Source: Isotricha intestinalis
Lineage: Eukaryota; Ciliophora; Litostomatea; Vestibuliferida; Isotrichidae
Assembly: GCA_023807065.1 (NCBI GenBank)
Contig: JAJJLU010003471.1
Location: 1-64,000, forward strand
Direction: 5' to 3'
Length of the DNA stretch: 64,000 bases
This document shows, one piece after another, positions 43,529 through 53,654 of this stretch. Position 1 is the stretch's first letter. Each line of letters opens with the position of its first letter. The translations under genes and the position numbers were made by a program. The notes under the pieces are model-generated. The model was not told where the DNA came from, ran no database searches, and worked only from the letters and a program-made list of their open reading frames with translations.

Positions 43529-44875
43529 TTAAAAAAACACATTTTTTTGATTTATTTGATAAATCATATTATTTTGATGATTATCATTTATAAAATTTAT
43601 AGCATCCATACTCTTTTTTCTGTTATTATCTCTTTTTATAATTCTTTCATTGGAAAATTGTTTTTTATGTTGATTAAAATTCATTAATTCAATATTATTT
43701 TTTTTCATTCTCATAAAATAATTTTGATTTTCATCATTATTATTAAATAATATATAATTATTACTAAAATTCATTTTATTATTATTTGGAGATTCAAAAA
43801 TTTTTTTTTCATATATATAATTAGAATTAATATTATTATCATAATTATTACTATTATATTTCTTTTGAAAAATTTTATCTGTTGATAAAGATTTTTTTAA
43901 AACTTTTTTAGTAGATTTAAAAGTATTATTATTATTATAATTAATATTATTATTATAATCATTAGGTTGATAATATTCATTTATATTATAAAAATATGGA
44001 TTTTGATAATTATTATTTATATTATATACTTTATTATTTTCAAAAGTATTTTCCTTATTTTTTATAATATAATTTGAATTTGAACCATAAGAAGTATCAG
44101 ATGTTATATTATATTTATTAATATTTTTAATTTCTTTTTTTTCTTCATTGTAATCTTGAATGTTTTTATTTATATTAATATCTTTATATAAATTATCTAT
44201 TTCATTTTCTTTATTTAGATATTTGAAATTCCCATTAAAACTTTTATTAATTTTTGTTTTATTTGGTGATTTAGTGTTTATATTTTTTAATTGGAATTTT
44301 GATTTATTCAAATCAATTTTCATTTTTTGATTTTTATTTGTTTTTGAAATTGTGTTTTTATTTTTTTTGCCGACTGAATTTTTTTTTTCAATTATATTAT
44401 TTTTGTCATTAATAGAATTTATATTATATATATTATGAAATTTATTAATGCTTCTTTTATTATTTTGAATAGTTTTCTCAATATAAAAATGTTTATTTTG
44501 ACTTAATCTTGTAAAAGGATCATTACTTTTATTATTTAAATTTTGTTTATATTTAGGTTTATATTTCTTTAATTTAGTATCAATAAAATTTAAACTCGAT
44601 AAAACATTTTTTTGTTTATTATAATTATTAAAATTACTTGATTTAAACCTTTTATGATTTGCGTTTGGAGTAGAAATAATATTTACTTTTTTAATTACTT
44701 CATTTTCATATATATTGTTCAAATTTTCTTTATTGTTTTCTTCTTCTTTTATTATTTGATTAATATATTTGTTTTCGATATCTAAATTATTAAATAAATC
44801 ATCTCTTTTAATTGTTTCTAGTAAATCAATGTCTAAAAATGATTTTTTAAATTCATATAAATTTTCATTCTCCAT
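43529..44875 (-). CDS. Hypothetical Asn-rich protein
   Basis: A 448-residue, extremely Asn/Lys/Ile-rich protein that I do not recognise. The first 70 residues are acidic and helix-prone, while the rest is low complexity with basic Ser patches (KVLKKSLSTDKIFQKK) and Tyr-Asn repeats. No membrane segment or signal peptide. Disorder and poly-Asn are typical of AT-rich protist genomes. It is kept because the frame is long, intact and shares composition with confident genes. Confidence 0.55.
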   Translation of the reverse strand: MENENLYEFKKSFLDIDLLETIKRDDLFNNLDIENKYINQIIKEEENNKENLNNIYENEVIKKVNIISTPNANHKRFKSSNFNNYNKQKNVLSSLNFIDTKLKKYKPKYKQNLNNKSNDPFTRLSQNKHFYIEKTIQNNKRSINKFHNIYNINSINDKNNIIEKKNSVGKKNKNTISKTNKNQKMKIDLNKSKFQLKNINTKSPNKTKINKSFNGNFKYLNKENEIDNLYKDININKNIQDYNEEKKEIKNINKYNITSDTSYGSNSNYIIKNKENTFENNKVYNINNNYQNPYFYNINEYYQPNDYNNNINYNNNNTFKSTKKVLKKSLSTDKIFQKKYNSNNYDNNINSNYIYEKKIFESPNNNKMNFSNNYILFNNNDENQNYFMRMKKNNIELMNFNQHKKQFSNERIIKRDNNRKKSMDAINFINDNHQNNMIYQINQKNVFF

Positions 44876-45070
44876 TTTAATTTAATTTTTCATTGAAAAA
44901 TTTTATATACTAATTCATTTTTTTTTAAGAAATAAAAATAATTAAATGATTAAAAAATAAATAAAACATCAACAAAAAGTATTAAAAGAAATCTAAAAAA
45001 AATACGTATAAAAAAAAATTTGTTTAAATACTTAATAAATAAATTATTGTTTTTTTTCAAAAAAAAATTT

Positions 45071-45760
45071 TTACTCCAATAATTTTTGTAACATACTTTC
45101 ATCAATTTGATGTAAATCAAGAACAGCTAATTTAAAAGCTTTTAAAAATTCATCAAGTGAAATAGTTTGATTATCTTTATAAACTCTAAAATATTCTAAC
45201 CATTCCCATTGAATTAAGCTATTATTTAAATTTAACTCTTGATCAACTTTTTGAACGAATTTTTCAATATTTAATTTATTTAAACTGACATTTTCATTAT
45301 TATAAACATTAGTGACTTTTTTAAACATAATATCTTGTTTAGTTAAAACCATTCTGCTTTTTCTTTCTTTTCTAGTATATCTTAAAAATTTTTCATGTGT
45401 TTCTTTATTTTTTCCATATTTTGGATTATTTCTCATTAAAAATTCTGCTAAGAAATTACAAGGATTAAATCTATTTACTTCTTTTTCATCTTCTTTATTA
45501 CTAAAGTATATTAATTTTTCACTTGTTTTTGCTAAACTTTCTAACCCTGGTAATAAAGTACTAAATAAATTTTCACATAAATATAAATCCATATATTCTC
45601 CATTTGATAATTTTATTGATGGATCTTTTATGTTTTCTAGTAAGTTATAAAATATTCCACTCGATAATTCCTTATTTGACACTAAGTTTGATAATTCTGA
45701 TTGAAATAGAAGTTGACAGTATTCAGAGTTTATTTTTTCTTCTGGAGAAGTCAGTTTCAT
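45071..45760 (-). CDS. Hypothetical protein, possible EF-hand/Dpy-30-like ciliary protein
   Basis: A 229-residue, mostly helical protein. Residues 93-117 read RFNPCNFLAEFLMRNNPKY, a motif similar to the Pro-x-x-FLAxYLmrNNP segment found in Dpy-30-motif and axonemal proteins. The C-terminal part SLDEFLKAFKLAVLDLHQID resembles the exit helix of an EF-hand without a clear loop. These support a ciliary role only weakly. It is divergent from the methyltransferase gene, with only 60 bp between the start codons. Confidence 0.55.
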   Translation of the reverse strand: MKLTSPEEKINSEYCQLLFQSELSNLVSNKELSSGIFYNLLENIKDPSIKLSNGEYMDLYLCENLFSTLLPGLESLAKTSEKLIYFSNKEDEKEVNRFNPCNFLAEFLMRNNPKYGKNKETHEKFLRYTRKERKSRMVLTKQDIMFKKVTNVYNNENVSLNKLNIEKFVQKVDQELNLNNSLIQWEWLEYFRVYKDNQTISLDEFLKAFKLAVLDLHQIDESMLQKLLE

Positions 45761-45820
45761 TTTTTTTTTCTTTTTTAATTTTTTTTTTTAAATAAAATAA
45801 ATAAAACAATTGTTATTTAT
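45761..45820. promoter_or_regulatory. 60-bp divergent intergenic region
   Basis: Both flanking genes start at the edges of this T-rich then A-rich stretch, so both promoters must overlap here or lie inside the genes. No consensus element is recognised. Confidence 0.4.
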
Positions 45821-46981
45821 ATGGAATCAATCCCAGAAAATAAAGAGACTTATGAATTAAAAAATTCCGAAAAAATTGAAAATTCAAAAACAAATAATGA
45901 AGAAGAAAATGAATTTATTAATAATAACGAAATTTTAGAAATGAATAATGAAGATGAAGGAAAAGAAGAAGAATTAGAAGGTCAAATAATATTTAGAAGA
46001 ATATTTGGTAAAAAATTAGCAATGATATCAATAATAAATAATAACTTTTCAATAATGACAGAATGTGTAACTCACGATTCAAAAATAATAAAAGAATTAA
46101 TAATAGGAGATATAGTAAGAATAAAAGGAAAAATATCATATCATAAATCAAAGAGAAAAATAGATATAGAAGAGATAAAATTTATAAAAAAAGGAACATT
46201 AATAAAAGATATAAATAAGAAAAGAAAAGAATATATTAAAAATATAAATAATTTTAATCCTGAAAAATCATTATGTTTATATATAAAAAGAGGATTAGAA
46301 TGTCCAAATAAAGAAAAATGTAATTTTAGACATGAATATAAAGATAAAGAAGAAGAAGATTTTATAAAGAAAAATATGGAAAGAAAAGAAAACATGTATA
46401 ATATAGTTCATATTGGAGATATATATGAAAAAGATTTAAAAAATCACAAAAATAAAAGAAATTCAGAATTTGCAGATTTTATAGTAGAAAAATTTAATAT
46501 TGAAAATTTAAAGAAAGGATTTATTTTAGATATTGCAGGTGGAAAAGGAATAACATCTTTTTATTTAACTTTAAAATATAAATTAAATTGTATTATTATT
46601 GATCCAAGAGGATGTGAATTACCAAAAAAATATATTAAAGAATTAGAAAAAGAAAATTTAAAAATAGAAGAAAAAAAAATTTTTTTTGATTGTAATAATG
46701 CTATTAATTTTATTCAAAATTCTTCTTTAATTATTGGAATGCATCCTGATGAAGCCACTAATGATATTGTTGATACTGCTTTAAAATATCATATTAATTT
46801 TGCTGTTGTTCCTTGTTGTGTTTTTCATTCTAAATTTCCTGATAGAAAATTACAAAATGGAAATTCTGTTGTTGAATATAATGATTTAATTCAATTTCTT
46901 TTGGAAAAAGATCCTAGCATTCAAATTGGGTTTTTAAATATTCATGGAAGAAATAAAGTTTTGTATAAAAAGTTTAATTAG
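45821..46981 (+). CDS. OB-fold/CCCH zinc finger/SAM-methyltransferase fusion
   Basis: A 386-residue protein with three parts. Residues about 52-126 look like an OB-fold (GQIIFRRIFGKKLAMISI, GDIVRIKGKIS). A perfect CCCH finger follows: C152-x8-C161-x5-C167-x3-H171. From about 215 there is a Rossmann-type methyltransferase with motif I ILDIAGGKGITSFYL (235-249), an acidic strand end IIIDPRG (258-264), GMHPDEAT (306-313) and a conserved VPCCVF (330-335). Finger plus OB-fold suggests an RNA substrate, so an RNA methyltransferase is the best guess. The precise target is unknown. It is soluble and probably nuclear or cytosolic. Confidence 0.75.
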   Translation: MESIPENKETYELKNSEKIENSKTNNEEENEFINNNEILEMNNEDEGKEEELEGQIIFRRIFGKKLAMISIINNNFSIMTECVTHDSKIIKELIIGDIVRIKGKISYHKSKRKIDIEEIKFIKKGTLIKDINKKRKEYIKNINNFNPEKSLCLYIKRGLECPNKEKCNFRHEYKDKEEEDFIKKNMERKENMYNIVHIGDIYEKDLKNHKNKRNSEFADFIVEKFNIENLKKGFILDIAGGKGITSFYLTLKYKLNCIIIDPRGCELPKKYIKELEKENLKIEEKKIFFDCNNAINFIQNSSLIIGMHPDEATNDIVDTALKYHINFAVVPCCVFHSKFPDRKLQNGNSVVEYNDLIQFLLEKDPSIQIGFLNIHGRNKVLYKKFN

Positions 46982-47110
46982 GCCTTTTTTATAAGGTTTT
47001 TTATTTTTTTTATTTTTTTTCTGATAAAGAAAAAATAATTCATTATTAATCGAATATTAAGAAAAAGAATAAAATATTAAGATTTTTTTAATAATATTCT
47101 TCTTAAGTAT

Positions 47111-48863
47111 TTAAGGTAAAGTACATCTTTCTGTTTTTATTATATCAATATATATTTCATTATTTGAATCTTTACTTATTGATATTTCCTTTAAATGGGA
47201 ATAAATATTTTCTTTATTAAAATTAATTTCTGTCATGAATGATTGAAATTCCCCTTTAATATTTAAATCTTTTAAATTATTTAAATTCATAAAATCATTT
47301 CTAAATTGTTCCACTGTTTTTTTTTCATAATTTTCATAATTTAAAATATATAAAGATTCTCCTAAATTTAATTTATTAATTATTCTCCCAAATAAAATTT
47401 GTTCTATATGTTCTCCTCCTTCTTTGCCTTTTATTTCTTTAAATTTTCCTTTTAAATAATTTCTGTCTGGAGTGAATATACCTTTTTCTCCATTTGAAAT
47501 AAAATTATATATTACTAAAGTACAATGATTTAACTCATGAATAAGTACATTTATAATTTTTCCAATTTTTAAAACATTGTGATAACATATACTTTCTTTA
47601 TTTGTTAAGAATTTTAATGGAGCAAAAAAATTTGGAATTGAATTTATATAAATATTTAAAGAAAATTTATCGGTGTTTCCACTGGAAAATATATTTAATG
47701 TGTAAAAATATATTTTTTTATCTATTATTTCTTCAAATATTTTTTCTTTGAAAATATTCTTTTTTTTATCATAAAACAAATAATTTATTTCTTCAAATAT
47801 TTCTGTTTTTAAAATTTTTTTCATAAAAACTTTAATTAAGTTTTTGAATTCTTCATATTCACTATTATTTTTTAAATAATTGAAATTAAAGTAAGAATAT
47901 CTTTTATCTTTTTCAATATTTTCATTAATAATATTATCATAACATAAATCCTTTAAATTTTCAAAATAAAAATTATTCAATATAATACCATTATTAATTT
48001 GTTTTATATTATTATTTTTTATAATATTTAAAAATTCTTTTTCTTCATATTGTTTAATTCTATTAACATTCATAATAAAAGTTTCATTTACTTCTGATTT
48101 TAATAAAGAAAGCATAAAATAATTATAATTTTCTTCATTATTTAAAATATCTAATAATTTAATTTGATAAATATAATGGTAAAAATTTTTTTTTTAAAGA
48201 AATTAATAAATAAAATATTTTTTTATTATAATCATCAGAATGAATATTATAAATAAATAAAAGATAATTTTTATAAAAATATAATTCTTTATTATTATTA
48301 TACTCAATTGGTTGATTAAATTGAGAAATATTTTTTTTTAATTCTTTTATTTTTAAATATAAATCATATAATTTGTTATTATCAATATTATTATTGTCAT
48401 CAACAATATTATAATTATATATATATAATAAAAAATTTTCAAAATTTTTTTTTTCTGAATGTTCTTTAATATATTCAAAGTTATTTTTTAAATCTTCTTG
48501 AGTTAAACATACTTTATAATATTCTATTTCTTCTTTAAATGTTGGTAAATCTTTTTGAATAATATTAAGATTATTTTCTTTTATAAAATGTAAATATATT
48601 TTTAATATTGATTTATTTGTATTATCACAAATTAATAATTTAATTATTTCAATATATTTCTCTCTTAATTCTAACTTATCATCATTTTCTACTTTTCTAA
48701 TATTTTCTTCATAATATTTTTTCCTATATAAAAAATCATTTTCTTTCATTCTTTCATTAAATTCTTTAATTTCATCCAAATTAAAATAATTTTTCTTTGT
48801 ATTTTCACATTTAATTGTTTTTTCTTCTTTAATAAATTTAACATGAGTAACTTCATTTCCCAT
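47111..48863 (-). CDS. HExxH metallopeptidase-like protein, split by a one-base frameshift
   Basis: Two overlapping frames read as one gene. The first (48863-48159, 234 codons) starts MGNEVT, a myristoylation signal, and runs through helical sequence to a 10-base homopolymer (T on plus, 48186-48195), after which it stops. The second frame is open from about 48191 to 47111 and carries coherent sequence before its first Met at 48115. One fewer A in the run joins them into about 585 residues. The downstream part holds LIHELNH (near 47525), an HExxH zinc motif, with GGEHIEQ some 30 residues later as a possible third ligand. Membership of a known peptidase family is not certain. Confidence 0.6.
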
Positions 48864-48957
48864 TAATTATTTAATAAACAAATATTTATCTTAAAAAATA
48901 AAACAATTTCTTTAATTAAAAGTAAATAAATGTAAATTAAAAATTAAAAGTATTTTT

Positions 48958-51378
48958 TTAAAAAATAGAGCAATTTTCTCTAATATTCCCAGTTTTATAA
49001 GAAGCTTTCTTATGAATAAAATGAATAGAATAGCAAATTTCACAAATAAATTTAGAATTTTCTCCTGAAACATTTTTCCAGCATTTATCACAAATTAAAT
49101 GATTAAATTTACTAATATTAAATATTCTTTCAGCTTCAACATCAGAGACTTCAATAATATTAATTTGATTATTTCCAAAATTAATAATAGAATTACATTT
49201 AGCACATTTATTTTTCATTTTATTATATAAATATCTTATAAAATCATCTTTTGTTTTATGTAAATTATGAGAACTGAGAAAACTAACAAAATATTTTAAT
49301 TTAATTATATCATATTCTTCTCCACATGCACAAATATATGAATTCATTTTATTAAAAGGAATTGCAGTTATAAATTTTTTTAAACAATCTATTGAACAAA
49401 AAACACATTTACATGGTAATTGAAAAAAAAAACAATTTTCATTGATTTTTAATAAATGAAAACAACCTAAACATAAAGTATTTTTTATTATTTTTATTTG
49501 AGTATCTATATTAAATTTATTTATTAATAAATTATATCCTTCTTCAAAATTTTTCTTTTGTTTATTATAATAATTTACTATTATTGGAAATTTTTGAATA
49601 AATTTTTTGAAATTTAAAATTTCTTTCATTGTTATTAAATTTGATATATTATATTTTATAAAATTACAATATGTTGTTTCTAATGACATTTTTAATATTG
49701 ATGAATTACATTTATCACAAAAAAAATTGATTTTTGTTTCTGTTTTACATGAAGGACAATTATATTTTTCTATTAATTTTTTTTCTTCTTCAAATCCTGT
49801 TAAATTAGATATTTGGCTAGGTAATATTTTATTTTTAATTTCTGCAGAAATTGCTTTTTGAAGTTGAGGATAATTTATATTATTTCTTTGCGTCTTTGCT
49901 CTAAACAAATTATTATTCATATTATTATTATTTGGAGGCAATATTACTTCTGAAAATTTTATTAAATATTGTTGAAATTTATTGAAATATTCTTTTGGAT
50001 AAACTATATCATAATGTAAGTTTACAAATAATAAACATATTGCATTTTTATCTGGATTTTCTAAATCTATTAAATTAGCATAAGCATCAAATGGAATTTC
50101 TTTTAAAGTATTATTATCAGAATTAATAAAATCAAAAGAATAAATTTTCATTGTTTTTCCTAAAACAAAAGGTGTAATATATATAATTATTCTTTCTGCT
50201 TCTCCATTTAAAGAAAGTAAATCTTTTTCATAAAATTCTTTATATAAATAACAATTGTCTCTTTGATATCTTTCAGGAAGTAAATTATTTATATTTACTG
50301 AAAAATCTTTAGTATATAATTTTCCCTCATTTTTTTTAAGATATTTATAAATAGCATATTTTAAATATAAAATAATACCTATTTCAAAATCTACAGAATT
50401 ATTAAAAGCTTTAATTAAAATAGAATAAGCAGTTATAATTGCATCATTAGTATCTTTTAACATTAAAGCCCAATAAATAAGTACTAAAATTAAAAGAAAA
50501 TTTTCCATTTTGATTTGATAGTGTTCAAAAATTTTATTAAAATATTCTTCTTTAGAAAAAACAAAAACATCATTAAAAAAATTCATAAAATATTGAATAT
50601 TTTTTTCTAAAATAATACTTTCAATATAATAAAACATTACACATCTATAAAAACAATTTTTATCTCCTTTTGTACCTCTCCATTTATAAATAATTTGTTC
50701 ATATATATTTAAATTCTCTAACACTATTTTCATATTTAATGTCATATTTGAATAATAATTTTTTTTTAATAAATTTTCCAAAGAAGAAATAAAAGCAAAA
50801 TTTTTTGCAATAATTCTATAATTATCAATTACTTTTTTCATATCCATTAAACTTTTATTATAAATTTCAATAATTTTTTTAAAATTATCATTAGAAATAT
50901 TATATAAAATTTTAGGTTTAATATAATCATCTTCTAAAATAGAAATATCTTGTTTGTCTTTATCTCCTTGTAAATCTTTAATAATAGAAAAAATAAAATT
51001 ATTATTTGTACCATCTAATAAATTATCACAACTCTCATCATCATTTGAAGGAAAAATTGTTTGTTCATTAAGTTTATCTAACATTTGTTTATAAATTTCA
51101 TTTTTATTATTCATTTGAATTGTTCCTCTAGGATCTTCATTTTTATTTTTGTTTAAATTATTATTTGAATTTATTGGTAAAGACTTTCTATCATTTATTT
51201 CTTTTATATTTAGTAAATTATTATTCAATTTTTTGTCATTTCCTGGAGTTATATTTCCATATTCAAATCCGTCATTTATTGTATTTATATCTATAAATTC
51301 ATTTTGGTTTATATTTTGAATTCCATTTTGATTGTTAAATGGATTATTTTTTTCCATTTTTTTTTGATTAATAGGCAA
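48958..51378 (-). CDS. Otubain-like (peptidase C65) deubiquitinase fused to zinc fingers
   Basis: An 806-residue protein. After an Asn-rich 130-residue leader, residues about 160-470 match otubains: RGTKGDKNCFYRC with catalytic Asp239 and Cys242, and NLHYDIVYP with His455 and Asp457. The C-terminal third has multiple Cys/His clusters: CPSCKTETKINFFCDKC, a RING-like block CLGCFHLL...LPCKCVFCSIDCL...CACGEEY and a final group CAKC...CDKCW...CEIC. A deubiquitinase joined to RING/IBR-like zinc modules could edit ubiquitin chains or bind E2 enzymes. Both functions in one chain are inference. The next minus-strand gene is the HExxH gene. Confidence 0.85.
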   Translation of the reverse strand: MPINQKKMEKNNPFNNQNGIQNINQNEFIDINTINDGFEYGNITPGNDKKLNNNLLNIKEINDRKSLPINSNNNLNKNKNEDPRGTIQMNNKNEIYKQMLDKLNEQTIFPSNDDESCDNLLDGTNNNFIFSIIKDLQGDKDKQDISILEDDYIKPKILYNISNDNFKKIIEIYNKSLMDMKKVIDNYRIIAKNFAFISSLENLLKKNYYSNMTLNMKIVLENLNIYEQIIYKWRGTKGDKNCFYRCVMFYYIESIILEKNIQYFMNFFNDVFVFSKEEYFNKIFEHYQIKMENFLLILVLIYWALMLKDTNDAIITAYSILIKAFNNSVDFEIGIILYLKYAIYKYLKKNEGKLYTKDFSVNINNLLPERYQRDNCYLYKEFYEKDLLSLNGEAERIIIYITPFVLGKTMKIYSFDFINSDNNTLKEIPFDAYANLIDLENPDKNAICLLFVNLHYDIVYPKEYFNKFQQYLIKFSEVILPPNNNNMNNNLFRAKTQRNNINYPQLQKAISAEIKNKILPSQISNLTGFEEEKKLIEKYNCPSCKTETKINFFCDKCNSSILKMSLETTYCNFIKYNISNLITMKEILNFKKFIQKFPIIVNYYNKQKKNFEEGYNLLINKFNIDTQIKIIKNTLCLGCFHLLKINENCFFFQLPCKCVFCSIDCLKKFITAIPFNKMNSYICACGEEYDIIKLKYFVSFLSSHNLHKTKDDFIRYLYNKMKNKCAKCNSIINFGNNQINIIEVSDVEAERIFNISKFNHLICDKCWKNVSGENSKFICEICYSIHFIHKKASYKTGNIRENCSIF

Positions 51379-51727
51379 AAATCTTAATTAAATATAAAAT
51401 AAAAAAAAATTATCGAATAATCATTTTATAAATAAAATCATTTTAAAATTGTTATTAAATTTTCTTTGAGTGAAGAATAATTGAAATATTTTATTTTTTT
51501 TTAAGAACACAAATTAGACTTATTTTATTAGAAATTCATTTTTTATTCTTTTCTACTTTTTTTTCTTTTTTATATCTTTTGAATATATCAATATTCTTTC
51601 AATTAATTTATTATTTAATTATTTTTATTTTTTTATATGAAATTAGTCGTTAAATTATTTTTTATCTTTACTTATTTAATAAATAATAAAATTAATAGAA
51701 TATATTTAATAAATAATAAAGAAAAAG
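51379..51727. other. Divergent intergenic region
   Basis: About 350 bp, AT-rich with T-runs. No frame or repeat of note. Confidence 0.4.
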
Positions 51728-53394
51728 ATGATAAATTACTTTCATAATTTATCGAATTTCCTTATCCGAAATGGAATAACAGACAGAAATTCAGAAATAA
51801 AATTTAATAAATATAATTCAAATGAATTTAATTCAATTGCAAATACTTTAATTCAATTATTAAAGAAAACAAATCCCAAAAGTAAAATATTTAAATAAAT
51901 TTAATAGAATTATCAAAACAAATATTCGATAATTTCATGGAAAATGATATTATAAAATTAAAAAAAGTAGTTAAAAAACTTTTATTATTTTATTCTCGAA
52001 GATTAAAAATGAAAAAATTATATTATTTTCAAAATTGGAGAAATAATATTTTATTTGTTAAAGAAAAAAAAATTTTAAAAACACCAATTAAAACAAGTTT
52101 ACGATTATATAATCATTATAAATTTAAAGAAAGTTATTTAGAAGCATTAAAATTATTACATCAAATAAAAGAAGGTGATAATTATACTTTTCAGCCTAAA
52201 ATAAATAATAATAATATTTATATGACTTTTAAAACTGAAAGAGGAATAATAAATAAGAAAATAAGAAAATATAATAATAAAAAAAAAATAATAAATTCAT
52301 CTCATAAGCTTTCTCAAAGTCTTTCTTTAAAAGAAACAAAGATTAATAAAAAAAAAGAAAAGAAAGAAAAAAGTGAAAAAAATATAAAAGAAAATAAAGA
52401 TAAAGAATTTGAAGAAGAAGAATATTTAAATCCATATTATATGAATTCAAATATTCAGAACTTTAATAGAAATATAAATCTAGCAAAAACAAAAGCAAAA
52501 TTAACAAAGGCAATAAATTATTTTAATAAATCAAATGAAATAAATTATAATAGAGGTTATAATAGTCATAGAATAACAAAAAGACCAAATTCATTATATA
52601 TTCAAACTAATACAAAACCTTCAAGTGATATCAGTTCAAAAATTTCTATTTCTCAATCTAAAAAAGAAGAAAAAAGTAGAAATTATAAGAAAAATAAAAA
52701 TATTTTATTTACTCCTACTCAAAGTACTATTAATAATAATAATAATAATGGTAATTCTAAGTATTTATATAATCAATTTTTATCTCAAGTTGGAAATAAA
52801 AATTCTAATTCACTTAATATTCATCAAGAAAGTTATATTTCAGAAAATTTAGAAAATAAAAGTAATAAAACAATAAATTTACCAGTTTTATCTTATTTAA
52901 TAGATAAGAAAATTGATAAAAATATAGAAAAAAATAATAATAATATAAATAAAGGACCTTATATAATATATGATAATTTAAATAATTTTTGGGATTCTAA
53001 TGATTTTTCAACATTAAAAAATAATTTTAAAGATAGAAATAATACAAATAATAATAATGATAATAGTACAAAAATGAAAAGTCTTATTTCAAAAATTTCA
53101 AATGATTCTCCTTTAATTAATAATAATAATAATCAAATTCATAATAGAATTTTTTCTAATCCTCAAAATTTAAAATTAAATTTAGATTCTGAAGATGAAA
53201 AAATTGAATTTAATCAATTTTCTATTGTTTCACGTAATTTTAATATAAAAAGTAATAATAGGAAAGATAGTATTACTACTATTCAAAGTGTTAATGATGA
53301 TAAATTATTTAAAGATGCTAATAGTTATTTATCTTCTGATAATTCTTTAGAAAATTTCCAAAAGAATTTAAAAAAATTTAAAAAGAAAAAATGA
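51728..53394 (+). CDS. Hypothetical Asn/Ser-rich protein with a 26-nt intron
   Basis: Exons 51728-51881 and 51908-53394 join in phase 1 into 546 residues. Without the intron the first 51 codons end in TAA and the downstream frame starts at the Met at 51937. The first exon is ordinary helical sequence (MINYFHNLSNFLIRNG). Residues about 70-95 contain FYSRRLKMKKLYYFQNWRNN, a Trp-Arg helix motif of the kind seen in centrin-binding (Sfi1-like) proteins, but only once. The remainder is Asn/Ser/Lys-rich disorder with Lys-rich stretches. It stops at TGA followed at once by TAA. Function unknown. Confidence 0.65.
51882..51907 (+). other. Predicted 26-nt intron
   Basis: Donor A|GTAAAA and acceptor TTTAATAG|AA, phase 1, restoring codon AAA exactly as in the introns at 18906 and 29469. 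It is the shortest of the set. Confidence 0.65.
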
Positions 53395-53654
53395 TAATAA
53401 AAATTAGTAAATATATTTTTTAATATTATTTATTTTATTCTTTTATCTATTTATTTATTATAAAAAATTACAAAAAAAAATTAAAGTTATTTTATTAAGT
53501 CACTTAATTCAATTTTTTTCTTATAATTAAATATTATTAGAACAAATATACTAAAGAGATTTGATGATAAAAATATTTAGAAATATTATAATTTTAATTA
53601 TAAATTAGAAGTTCTACTAAAAAAAAATAATATATATAATTCTCTATAATAATA

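Noticed and set aside
51990..52060. Sfi1-type centrin-binding repeat array
   Set aside because: Only one Trp-Arg unit is visible. A single unit does not establish the family.
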